Shown: piece after piece, positions 1 through 7,252 of the stretch | How positions within the stretch are numbered: position 1 is the stretch's first letter | How the letters are laid out: every line of letters begins with the position of its first letter | The notes under the pieces: generated by a model | The model's database searches: none | The model's input: only the letters and a program-made list of their open reading frames with translations | What the model was told of the DNA's origin: nothing | From: Mycolicibacterium wolinskyi | Lineage (GTDB): Bacteria > Actinomycetota > Actinomycetes > Mycobacteriales > Mycobacteriaceae | Direction of reading: 5' to 3' | Assembly (NCBI RefSeq): GCF_002101965.1 | Contig: NZ_LQQA01000032.1 | Span: forward strand, 62,001-126,000 | Length of the DNA: 64,000 nucleotides | Position numbers and translations under genes: made by a program

Positions 1-607
1 CGCGGACGAACGCGACCCATTGCGCACGGGCCGCGCTCTCGCCCGGTGCCACCTCCAAAACTCCTGTTGCCCTGGGTATTTCCGTTCCGTGCGGCACCGC
101 GGCGGGGTCCATCCAGCGAGCCGAGTCGGGTCCGGACTTCGCGGGCGGACGCCACCCGTGCCGACGCCAGGCATGGAAGAACGGTGTGAAGACCTGATAG
201 GGCGTGCCGTCCGGCTTGGTGATCCGGCCGGGCGACACCAGGTAGGGCGATCCGGTCGCGCACAGCGGCACGTCTCCCAGCGCTGCGCGCACGGCGTCGT
301 CGCGGCGGCGGCCGAACGGCGAAAAGTCTTGCGACACATGGACAGAAGCCGCGCCGATGGCGTGCGCCAGCGCCGGTATCCGTTTCTCGGGCCTGCCGCG
401 GGTCACCAGCAGGCGTCCGCCCAGGCTGTCGCTGAGCTCGTGCAAGGCGGCGTGGAGATACTGCAGGCGGCGGGCACCCGACGACGCGGTGAGCCGCGGA
501 TCCAGTACGTAACAGCCGAGCACGTCGCCGTCGTGTTGCGCGGCGTCCAGCAGGGCGGGGTGATCATGGCACCGCAGATCCCGCCGGAACCACAACAGCG
601 TGGGCAT
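1..607 (-). CDS. phrB: Deoxyribodipyrimidine photolyase, N-terminal part (runs off the window)
   Basis: The minus strand is open from position 607 to the window edge and reads MPTLLWFRRDLR, the usual opening of the class I CPD photolyase/cryptochrome family, followed by HDHPALLDAA. These proteins repair UV pyrimidine dimers using FAD and an antenna chromophore. Only about 200 residues are present, covering the N-terminal Rossmann-like antenna domain up to ARAQWVAFVR at the linker. The FAD-binding half lies outside. An in-frame ATG at 616 is an alternative start, but 607 gives the family-typical N-terminus. The gene is divergent from the F420-type oxidoreductase at 657. The family call is secure; the photolyase subtype is inferred. 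Confidence 0.85.
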   Translation of the reverse strand, partial: MPTLLWFRRDLRCHDHPALLDAAQHDGDVLGCYVLDPRLTASSGARRLQYLHAALHELSDSLGGRLLVTRGRPEKRIPALAHAIGAASVHVSQDFSPFGRRRDDAVRAALGDVPLCATGSPYLVSPGRITKPDGTPYQVFTPFFHAWRRHGWRPPAKSGPDSARWMDPAAVPHGTEIPRATGVLEVAPGESAARAQWVAFVR

Positions 608-656
608 GACTCCCATGCTGCCCGATCGCGGCAGTTTAACCGAGGAAGGGCGATAG

Positions 657-1523
657 ATGCAGTTCTGGAGCGGTACGGCGTTCATGGACACCAGGGATGC
701 GCTCGTGGTGGCGCCGCTGCTCGACGAGGCCGGCTTCGACGGGATCGTGTGCTCCGATCACATGATCTACCCGCGTGAGCTGTCCTCGCCGTATCCGGAT
801 TCGGACACCGGCAAGCCGGGCTGGGCGCCGGAGACCGCGTGGCCGGATTCGTGGGTGTTGATCGGCGCCATGGCCGCGGTGACGGAGCGACTGCGGTTCT
901 CCAATGCCGTGTACGTCGCGCCGGCCCGCCCGCTGCTGGAAGTCGCCAAACAGGTCGCAACGGCCGCGGTGGTGTCGAACGGACGCGTGTCACTCGGGGT
1001 CGGAGTCGGTTGGATGCGCGAGGAGTTCGAGCTGATGGGCCAGGATTTCGACACGCGCGGCAAGCGGCTCGACGAGATGATTCCGGCGCTTCGCGAGCTG
1101 TGGCGCGGTGGCTGGGTCTCCTATACGGGGCAGTACTACCAGGTGCCAGAGATGATGATCGAACCTCACCCGGCTGCGCCGGTGCCCATCCTGTGCGGTG
1201 GTGAATCCGAAGCCGCGCTGCGACGCGCGGCCCGGTTGTGCGACGGCTGGGTCGGCTACGCCTACCCGCTCGATCGGGCCACCCGGTACGCCGAACGGCT
1301 CACGACGCTGCGCCGGGAGTACGGGCGAGAAAACGAGCCGTTCGAAATCCTGCTGGCACTGCTGGACCCGCCGTCGCCGGACCTGTACAAGCGGGCCGAG
1401 GACCTCGGCATCACGGCCGTGATGTGTGCGCCGTGGGTCGGCCAGTCCGACGGGACACCCGCTCGGTTTCGGGAGTCCATCGCGCGGTTCGCGGAAACAA
1501 TCATCGCTGCGGTGCGTCGTTGA
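657..1523 (+). CDS. LLM-class F420-dependent oxidoreductase
   Basis: This 288-residue protein has the luciferase-like monooxygenase TIM-barrel pattern of mycobacterial F420-dependent oxidoreductases. It shows an early DGIVCSDH strand, the SLGVGVGWMREEFE segment that contacts the deazaflavin phosphate in this family, and the IPALRELWRGG and PVPILCGGES stretches. Members transfer hydride between F420H2 and a small substrate; the substrate here cannot be told. A GGAAGGG ribosome-binding site stands just upstream of the ATG. Its stop codon overlaps the first TGACATCA copy of the operator for the next gene. A second LLM protein lies at the far end of the window. Confidence 0.85.
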   Translation: MQFWSGTAFMDTRDALVVAPLLDEAGFDGIVCSDHMIYPRELSSPYPDSDTGKPGWAPETAWPDSWVLIGAMAAVTERLRFSNAVYVAPARPLLEVAKQVATAAVVSNGRVSLGVGVGWMREEFELMGQDFDTRGKRLDEMIPALRELWRGGWVSYTGQYYQVPEMMIEPHPAAPVPILCGGESEAALRRAARLCDGWVGYAYPLDRATRYAERLTTLRREYGRENEPFEILLALLDPPSPDLYKRAEDLGITAVMCAPWVGQSDGTPARFRESIARFAETIIAAVRR

Positions 1524-1573
1524 CATCACTACATCCTTGATATGACATCAAAATGATGTCACCATGACGTCAT
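1521..1573 (+). promoter_or_regulatory. Operator array for the ribbon-helix-helix regulator
   Basis: TGACATCA occurs at 1521-1528 and again at 1543-1550. The second copy forms a perfect inverted repeat with TGATGTCA at 1554-1561 (3-bp spacer AAA). A further palindrome, ATGACGTCAT, covers 1564-1573 and runs into the start codon of the next gene. Short repeated half-sites directly over a start codon are typical of autoregulated ribbon-helix-helix proteins, so autorepression is inferred. Confidence 0.6.
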
Positions 1574-2042
1574 GGATTTGCAACCCTATGTCGAAGCCGT
1601 CCGGCATGAACTTGCCGTCGCCGCGGCCGCCGGCGGCGCCGACGCCGAGGCGCTCGCGCAACGCCTGACCGCACCGCTGGAGTCGGCCCTGCGGCTGGCA
1701 CTGCTCGAGGCCCTGTCGGAGGCCGCCGAGCAGATCACGCGCGAACTGGCACCCGGCTCGGTCGAGGTGCGACTGCGGGGTCGTGACCCCGAGTTCACGG
1801 TCGAAAACGCTCCGCCGGAGGCGACCACATTGAGGGCGCCCGAAATGGACGACGACGGTGGTGGCACCTGGCGCGTGACATTGCGGTTGCCCGAGAGTCT
1901 GCGGACCAACGTCGATGCGGCGGCCCGCCGCGACGGTGTCTCGGTGAACGCGTGGCTGGTGCGTGCGGTCGGCAGTGCGCTGCGTGGCCCGCTCCAGCCG
2001 CCCCATTCCACCGACAAGACCTTCAGCGGCTGGGTCCGCTGA
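1572..2042 (+). CDS. Ribbon-helix-helix (HicB-like) DNA-binding protein
   Basis: The 156-residue protein has an acidic, Ala-rich helical N-terminal region. Residues about 95-135 match the RHH pattern: a strand with alternating residues (WRVTLRLPE) followed by two helices (SLRTNVDAAARRDG, SVNAWLVRAVGSAL). It resembles the C-terminal DNA-binding part of HicB-type proteins, but no HicA-type toxin is adjacent. The start ATG lies inside a cluster of palindromes, which fits autoregulation. It is followed 22 bp downstream by a DUF4097 gene, probably in the same transcript. A role as local repressor is inferred. Confidence 0.65.
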   Translation: MDLQPYVEAVRHELAVAAAAGGADAEALAQRLTAPLESALRLALLEALSEAAEQITRELAPGSVEVRLRGRDPEFTVENAPPEATTLRAPEMDDDGGGTWRVTLRLPESLRTNVDAAARRDGVSVNAWLVRAVGSALRGPLQPPHSTDKTFSGWVR

Positions 2043-2064
2043 ACCTCACCCGAAGGAGAGTTGC

Positions 2065-2883
2065 ATGACGACATATCAGACACCACAACCGATCACCGCC
2101 GTCGTCGAGGTGGTCGCGGGCGCAGTGCGCCTGGTTGCGTCGGACCGCGATGACACGGTCGTCGAGGTGCGCCCCCGCGATCCCAACCGCGCGTCGGACG
2201 TCCGGGTGGCCGAGCAGGCCCGCGTCGAGTTTCACAACGGCACGCTCAAGGTGTCGGCCGGTCGCAAGGTCCTTTCGCTCGGCCGTGGCGGGGCCGTACA
2301 CGTCGACATCGAGCTACCTGCGAAGTCCCGGCTCAAGGCGTCGTCGGCGTCGGCGGACGTCGAGGCCGACGGCGCCTACTCCGAGTGCCGGTTCGCCTCG
2401 GCGAGCGGACATGTGCGGATCGGCACCGTCATCGGAAATGTCAAGGCCGACAGTGCTTCCGGTGATGTCACGGTCGACGATGTGGTCGGCAATGCTTCGA
2501 TCTCGACGGCGTCGGGAGAGGCCGCGATCGGCCGCATCGAAGGCGACGTGAAATTCCAGGCCGCCAGCGGTGGCATCACGGTCGGGCTGTTGCGCGGAAA
2601 TATGAAGGCGCAGACCGCATCCGGATCGGTGGCGGTCACCGCGGCGGTCAACGGTGGGCTCAACGCGCAGACTGCAAGCGGCGAGGTCGAGGTCGGGATC
2701 CCGGAGGGCACCGCAGCGCGCCTGGAACTGGCGTCCAAGTCCGGTTCGGTCACCAACGCGCTGGAGACGGCGGATGGCCCGGCCGACGGCGACGACACTG
2801 TGGTCGTGCACGCCCGCACCGGTTCCGGCGACATCTCGATCCGCCGCGCGACCGGGCCGGTCCCCGCGGGCGAGGCCACTTAG
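2065..2883 (+). CDS. DUF4097-family beta-repeat protein
   Basis: A 272-residue protein built from short repeating blocks such as SASGDVTV, TASGEAAI, AASGGITV and TASGSVAV. This is the repetitive right-handed beta-solenoid signature of DUF4097 (putative adhesin) proteins. There is no signal peptide or membrane segment, so it is probably cytoplasmic. A strong GAAGGAG site precedes ATG 2065, 22 bp after the RHH regulator stop, which suggests co-transcription. In-frame codons upstream of 2065 overlap the regulator and were not used as the start. The molecular function of the family is not known to me. Confidence 0.75.
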   Translation: MTTYQTPQPITAVVEVVAGAVRLVASDRDDTVVEVRPRDPNRASDVRVAEQARVEFHNGTLKVSAGRKVLSLGRGGAVHVDIELPAKSRLKASSASADVEADGAYSECRFASASGHVRIGTVIGNVKADSASGDVTVDDVVGNASISTASGEAAIGRIEGDVKFQAASGGITVGLLRGNMKAQTASGSVAVTAAVNGGLNAQTASGEVEVGIPEGTAARLELASKSGSVTNALETADGPADGDDTVVVHARTGSGDISIRRATGPVPAGEAT

Positions 2884-3056
2884 GCATTGCCTGTGTTCGG
2901 CGGCAGGCATGTTATTTCTCAGGACATCGGTGACATTTCCGCCTCGAAGCTCGGGCTGTGGCTGTCGAACCTGCCCGCACGCCGCATCGCCTACGTCGGC
3001 AAATGGCCGACCTCCAGGAGCCTGCCCGGGACATTGGGAACGATTCTTGTCGGTGG

Positions 3057-3072
3057 TCGAATGTATGTTCGA
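3057..3072 (+). promoter_or_regulatory. LexA-type SOS box at the start of the DUF222-HNH gene
   Basis: TCGAATGTATGTTCGA matches the mycobacterial LexA consensus TCGAAC-N4-GTTCGA with a single mismatch. It covers the candidate start codon at 3061. Several M. tuberculosis 13E12-family (DUF222-HNH) genes are known to carry SOS boxes at or in their 5' ends, so DNA-damage induction is the likely regulation. Confidence 0.7.
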
Positions 3073-5046
3073 GTCATGCAGGCGGGTGCGGTCGAGGCGA
3101 TGGCGGGGTTGCGGGCCGCGTTCGACGTGTTCGCCGCGTGTGACTTCGCCTCGTTGAGCCGGGCTGAACTGCTGACCGTGATGGATGAGTACGAGGCCCT
3201 GACCTGTCAGTTGCCCACCGGATGGCATCGCCTGCTGGCCCAATTGCAGGCCGTGACCACGCCGCGGGAGTTGGGCGCCAAATCGTGGAACACGGTGCTG
3301 CGCATCCGGTGGCGCCTGTCGACCGCCGAGGCCGGGCGCCGATTGGCCGAGGCCGCCGCATTAGGTCCACGGCGTGCCCTGACCGGGGAACCGCTCGCGC
3401 CGCTGCTGCCGGTGGTCGCAGCTGCCCAAGCGGCCGGGTTGATCACCGGCGATCACGTCAAGGTGCTGCGTGATGCGATCAGTGCCCTGCCGGGGTGGGT
3501 CGACCAGGCGACTCGTGAACAGTTCGAAGCCGATCTGGTCCGTGTCGGGGTCGGGGTTTCGCCCAAAGAACTCAAAGAGACCGCCGAACTGCGGTTGTTT
3601 TTGCTCGACCAGGACGGACCCGATCCCGACGACACCGAACGGGCGCGCAAACGTGGCGTCAACGTGGCCAAGCAGGACCGTGACGCGATGACCGGCCTGA
3701 CCGCCAACCTCACCCCCGAAACCGCCGCGGTCTGGGAGGTGCTGTTCGCGAGATTCGCCGCGCCGGGCATGTGCAACCCCGACGACGACGAACCCTGCAC
3801 GACCGGTACCCCGTCGCAGGCCCAGATCGACAACGATCACCGCAGCCTCGCCCAACGCCAGCACGATGCGCTGCTGGTCGTCGGGCGCATCGCCTTGATG
3901 AGCGGCGATCTGGGGCAACTCAACGGCCTACCCGTGTCGGTGATCATCCGCACCACGCTGCAGGATCTGGAATCGAGGGCCGGGATCGGGGTGAGCGGTG
4001 GTGGTACCAAAATTCCCATCAAAGATGTCATCCGCATGGGCGGGCACGCCAACCATCACCTGGCCGTCTTCGATGAGGCCACCGGTGCGGCGCTGGACTA
4101 CTTCCGGGCGCGGCGCATCGCCAGCCCGGCCCAGCGAATCATGCTGATCGCCCGCGACGGCGGCTGCACGAAACCGTGCTGCACGGTCGGTGCCTACGGA
4201 TGCCAGGTGCATCACGCCGTCGCCGATTGGGTCGACGGCGGCAACACCAATGTCGACGAGTTGGCCTTGGCCTGCGGGCCGGACAACCGCCTGGTCAATT
4301 CTGACGGCGGATACACGACCACCATCAACGGACGCGGTGAAGTCGAATGGCACCCGCCGCGGGGCTGGACCACGGCCAGAACCGCATCAACTACCACCAC
4401 CGGCCCGAACTGCTCCTCGCCCCACCCGACGAGGAACCCAACCACGAACCGGACCTCACGCCCGAACCGGAGTGCGAGTTGGAGTGCGATGCTGAATCGG
4501 ACCTCACGCCCGAACCGGGGTGCGAGTTGGAGTGCGATGCTGAACCCGACTTCACGCCCGAACCGGAGTGTGAGTTGGAGTGCGATGCTGAACCCGACTT
4601 CCCGCCGGAACCGGAGTGCGAGTTGGAGTGCGATGCTGAACCCGACTTCCCGCCGGAACCGGAGTGTGAGTCGGAGTGCGACGTTGAGCAGGCACCGCAA
4701 TGGGACCTGGACTGGAACCTGGAGTGGGAAGCCCACTTCGACCCACCCACACCCGACCCGCCCAACGTCGAACACCTCTGGGACGCAGAGCTATTCGGCC
4801 CGGAACTGTCCGATCTGCAACCCATCGACCCCGGACTCCCACCCGGCTGGATACTGCTCGACCCCGACCCACGGCAACGCCTCAACGACCACGCCCTCAG
4901 CGGCAAAGCAGTGCGCGGTCCTTGACGAGCCACGCAAGCCCGGCGCTTGCCCGGCGCCGACGTCGAAATCGTCTAGGCCGGATCGAGCCGGAACACCGTC
5001 AACCGCCCGGCGAGCGCCTCGAACTCGTCAGGCGTGCCATCGGTGA
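3061..5046 (+). CDS. DUF222 / HNH endonuclease-domain protein (13E12 family) with frameshifted tail
   Basis: From ATG 3061 (or 3076) the protein has the DUF222 region, about residues 15-330, and then an HNH nuclease segment. The HNH segment shows GGCTKPCCTVGAYGCQVHHA and CGPDNRLV, with the zinc/catalytic His and Asn positions retained. Family members normally continue with a PP.(L)DHGQNR.NYHH.PELLL tail. Here that tail lies in the other frame (about 4347-4925), and the HNH frame runs instead into a basic NRTSRPNRSASWSAML repeat and stops at 5046, overlapping the opposite gene. A 1- or 2-base indel near 4365-4372 is therefore likely. The DUF222 and HNH regions are intact, so the product may still work. 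Confidence 0.7.
   Translation: MYVRVMQAGAVEAMAGLRAAFDVFAACDFASLSRAELLTVMDEYEALTCQLPTGWHRLLAQLQAVTTPRELGAKSWNTVLRIRWRLSTAEAGRRLAEAAALGPRRALTGEPLAPLLPVVAAAQAAGLITGDHVKVLRDAISALPGWVDQATREQFEADLVRVGVGVSPKELKETAELRLFLLDQDGPDPDDTERARKRGVNVAKQDRDAMTGLTANLTPETAAVWEVLFARFAAPGMCNPDDDEPCTTGTPSQAQIDNDHRSLAQRQHDALLVVGRIALMSGDLGQLNGLPVSVIIRTTLQDLESRAGIGVSGGGTKIPIKDVIRMGGHANHHLAVFDEATGAALDYFRARRIASPAQRIMLIARDGGCTKPCCTVGAYGCQVHHAVADWVDGGNTNVDELALACGPDNRLVNSDGGYTTTINGRGEVEWHPPRGWTTARTASTTTTGPNCSSPHPTRNPTTNRTSRPNRSASWSAMLNRTSRPNRGASWSAMLNPTSRPNRSVSWSAMLNPTSRRNRSASWSAMLNPTSRRNRSVSRSATLSRHRNGTWTGTWSGKPTSTHPHPTRPTSNTSGTQSYSARNCPICNPSTPDSHPAGYCSTPTHGNASTTTPSAAKQCAVLDEPRKPGACPAPTSKSSRPDRAGTPSTARRAPRTRQACHR
4452..4691 (+). 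repeat. Five tandem copies of a 48-bp coding repeat
   Basis: Units begin at 4452, 4500, 4548, 4596 and 4644, each with the core GAGTTGGAGTGCGATGCTGA and a few substitutions. Because 48 is a multiple of three, every frame stays open through the array. One frame gives an acidic ECELECDAEPDF repeat and another a basic RTSRPNRSASWSAML repeat. The acidic frame resembles the usual DUF222-HNH tail. Confidence 0.9.
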
Positions 5047-5425
5047 CCAGACCCGAGCGCTTGGCGAAGCCGACGCCGACCGGAACCTTGACCGCAAAGC
5101 TGCGCAGCACCGGTCGGGACTGCTCGGGTGTGAGTTCGACGATCGTCACGTGGCGCGAGCGCCTGCCCTGCGACAGGGTCCCGGCTCCGGCGGCCCGCGC
5201 GTTGGCCGCCCAGTCAGCGCTCGGATAGCCCGCCACGGTGTACAGGCCGCCGTCGTGGACGAACGGCGTCATCGGGGTGCTGCGCGGCAGGCCGGTCTTG
5301 CGGCCCGGCACGGTCAACACCATTGCCGGGCCGGTGCGGATGCCGAGCCGTTGGACGGCCATCATCACCTTATTCATCGGCTTGAGCCAGCGTGACGGGC
5401 TCGGCTCCGCCGTTCGTTTGTACAT
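4973..5425 (-). CDS. Deazaflavin-dependent nitroreductase (Ddn) family protein
   Basis: A 150-residue protein with the split-barrel pattern of the F420-binding Ddn/FDOR-B family. It shows VLTVPGRKTGLPRSTPMTPF, GGLYTVAGYPSADWAANARAAG and SRHVTIVELTPEQS. Family members use F420H2 to reduce quinones or nitro compounds, often near the membrane. It lies 12 bp from the end of the NmrA-type gene on the same strand, so the two probably form an operon read from the ECF-type promoter near 6314. The substrate is unknown. Confidence 0.85.
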   Translation of the reverse strand: MYKRTAEPSPSRWLKPMNKVMMAVQRLGIRTGPAMVLTVPGRKTGLPRSTPMTPFVHDGGLYTVAGYPSADWAANARAAGAGTLSQGRRSRHVTIVELTPEQSRPVLRSFAVKVPVGVGFAKRSGLVTDGTPDEFEALAGRLTVFRLDPA

Positions 5426-5437
5426 GTTTGTCTCCCA

Positions 5438-6283
5438 TCACTTCTCGGTGAAAAGGTGCGAGTGATGCGACGCCCACTCGGCGAACGTCGTGGCACGGCG
5501 GCCCAGGATCTTGTCGACCTCGTGTGTCACCAATGCAGGGGTTTTCACGGCGTCGGACATCAGGGCCAGATACCCGTCGGCGAACTCGGCGGCAAAGCCG
5601 ATCGCGACGAAGTGCTTGCGCACCAGATCGGCGGGTACCTCCTGGTAGTGCAACGGGCGGCCCAGCGCCGAACCGATCGCCGCCACGAGCTGTGTGTTGG
5701 TGAGCGCCTCCGGTCCGGTGAGTGGAATGCGTTGCCCCACAAGCTCGTCGGTGAGCAACGCCACCGCGGCCACCGCCGAGATGTCGGCATCGGCGATGGG
5801 TGCGAGGGACGCGTCGGCGTACGGGCCGCTCACGACGTCGCCCAACCGGATCTGTGCCGACCACATCCCGGCGAAGTTGGAGGCGAAGTAGGTCGGCCGC
5901 AGGCTCACCCACTCCAGGCCCGAAGCCACGGCCAGCTGTTCGGTTTCCCGGTTGCGGTCGCCACGTACGCGGGAGGGCTGGCGGGAATCGTCTTCGTCGG
6001 CGTTGATCGCCGACAGGGCCACGAGCCGTCGCACTCCGGACGTGCGCGCGAGGTCGATCGTCGCGGCCAGTTCGTCGCCGAGTCCGCGCGAATTGAGGAA
6101 GACCGCGGTCGCACCGGGGATACCTTGTGCGACCGACTCCACGAGTTCAACCTCGGGCGGGAAGGCCGCGGCTTGCGGGTTGCGGGTGACGGCGCGCACG
6201 CGCGCACCGGCGTTGACGAGTTCGGAGACCAACGGCCGACCGACGTTTCCGGTCGAGCCGGTGACGAGAATTGTTGTGTTCAT
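5438..6283 (-). CDS. NmrA-like NAD(P)-binding oxidoreductase
   Basis: A 281-residue protein beginning MNTTILVTGSTGNVGRPLV, an atypical-SDR Rossmann fold with the G-x-x-G-x-x-G dinucleotide motif at residues 8-14. The rest matches the NmrA/HSCARG family (VFLNSRG, VRRLVALSAIN, LRPTYFASNF, PLTGPEALTN). These proteins sense or use NAD(P)H. The start at 6283 is the one that places the Rossmann motif at the N-terminus; an upstream extension would run through the sigma-factor gene. It is divergent from the sigma factor, and both start regions carry the same promoter, so it is a likely direct target of that sigma factor. Confidence 0.85.
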   Translation of the reverse strand: MNTTILVTGSTGNVGRPLVSELVNAGARVRAVTRNPQAAAFPPEVELVESVAQGIPGATAVFLNSRGLGDELAATIDLARTSGVRRLVALSAINADEDDSRQPSRVRGDRNRETEQLAVASGLEWVSLRPTYFASNFAGMWSAQIRLGDVVSGPYADASLAPIADADISAVAAVALLTDELVGQRIPLTGPEALTNTQLVAAIGSALGRPLHYQEVPADLVRKHFVAIGFAAEFADGYLALMSDAVKTPALVTHEVDKILGRRATTFAEWASHHSHLFTEK

Positions 6284-6292
6284 GGATCCAAG

Positions 6293-6356
6293 GACGGACC
6301 GCCGCCGCAGAAAGTTACGCCCGCCGACCGGTAACTTTCCGGACTGCTGGTTCGTC
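6293..6356. promoter_or_regulatory. Mirror-image ECF-type promoters between the oxidoreductase and the sigma factor
   Basis: On the plus strand GTAAC (6331-6335) is followed after exactly 17 bp by CGTC (6353-6356), just upstream of ATG 6365. On the minus strand GTAAC (plus 6314-6318) is followed after 17 bp by CGTC (plus 6293-6296), just upstream of ATG 6283. The -35 blocks form a perfect inverted repeat, GAAAGTTAC / GTAACTTTC. Both starts would lie only a few bases from the start codons. Confidence 0.7.
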
Positions 6357-6364
6357 CTAATTGC

Positions 6365-7216
6365 ATGACCGATTCCGCACTGGTCGAACAGGCGTGGCGC
6401 GACCACCGCCCGTACCTGGTCAACCTCGCCTATCAGATGCTTGGTGACATCGGGGAAGCCGAAGACGCGGCGCAGGAGGCGTTTCTGCGGCTGTCGAGGG
6501 CCGAGGAACAGCACATCGACGACGTTCGGGCCTGGCTGACGGTGGTCACGGGGCGGTTGTGCCTCGACCGGGTTCGCTCGGCCCGGGCCCGGTTGGAACG
6601 GCCCGATGCCGGTGAGGCGGTCCAGACGACGCCGGCCGCCGATCCCGACCCCGCCGACCGCGTAACCCTCGACGATCAGGTCCGCACCGCACTGCTCACC
6701 GTGCTGGATCGGCTCAGCCCTGCCGAGCGGGTGGCTTTCGTGTTGCACGACGTGTTCGGCGTGCCGTTCGATGAGATTGCCGTGTCGGTGGGGAGGCCGG
6801 TCGGTACCTGTCGGCAGCTGGCGCGCCGCGCCCGCTTGAAGTTCGCCGAGACCACGCCTCGACCGGCCCAGATCGAAGCGACCGAGCATCAACTCGTGGT
6901 CGAGAAGTTCATCACCGCATGCGCCAACGGCGACCTTCAGGCGTTGACCGAGGTGCTCGATCCGACCGTGTGGGGTGTCGCCACCTTCGTCGGTGATCCG
7001 GCCCCGCCGCCCCAGATCAATCACGGACGCGACCGAGTGGCGCCCAACCTGCTGCACCACCTCGCAGGCGGCACGTTGGTCGGGGGTGCGGTGGGCGAAC
7101 CGGGAGTGCTCGCGTTCCTCGACCGACGGCTCGTGGCCGTTTTGGTCTTCACCGTCCGCGGGGGGCGGATCGCGAAGATCGAGGCGACGGTCGACCCGTC
7201 GGCCCGGACACGGTGA
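6365..7216 (+). CDS. ECF sigma factor with C-terminal SnoaL-like domain (SigJ/SigI type)
   Basis: A 283-residue ECF sigma factor. Region sigma-2 covers about residues 8-75 (YLVNLAYQMLGDIGEAEDAAQEAF, DVRAWLTVVTGRLCLDRVRS) and sigma-4 about 105-165 (VLDRLSPAERVAFVLHDVFG, FDEIAVSVGRPVGTCRQLARRAR). A SnoaL-like domain follows at about 175-280, as in mycobacterial SigJ/SigI-type ECFs, where it modulates activity in place of a separate anti-sigma factor. No anti-sigma gene is adjacent. The matching divergent promoters suggest autoregulation and control of the NmrA/Ddn operon. Assignment to SigJ rather than SigI is left open. Confidence 0.85.
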   Translation: MTDSALVEQAWRDHRPYLVNLAYQMLGDIGEAEDAAQEAFLRLSRAEEQHIDDVRAWLTVVTGRLCLDRVRSARARLERPDAGEAVQTTPAADPDPADRVTLDDQVRTALLTVLDRLSPAERVAFVLHDVFGVPFDEIAVSVGRPVGTCRQLARRARLKFAETTPRPAQIEATEHQLVVEKFITACANGDLQALTEVLDPTVWGVATFVGDPAPPPQINHGRDRVAPNLLHHLAGGTLVGGAVGEPGVLAFLDRRLVAVLVFTVRGGRIAKIEATVDPSARTR

Positions 7217-7252
7217 TTGGGTCGGGGACCGCGGGCGCGGCACAATGGATCA

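Noticed and set aside
20..778. A 252-codon plus-strand frame at the left edge
   Set aside because: The minus strand over the same bases reads as a photolyase N-terminus, and the end of the plus frame overlaps the F420-type oxidoreductase start.
4452..4691. Possible CRISPR-like array
   Set aside because: The 48-bp units are contiguous with no spacers, are a multiple of three and lie inside a coding gene.
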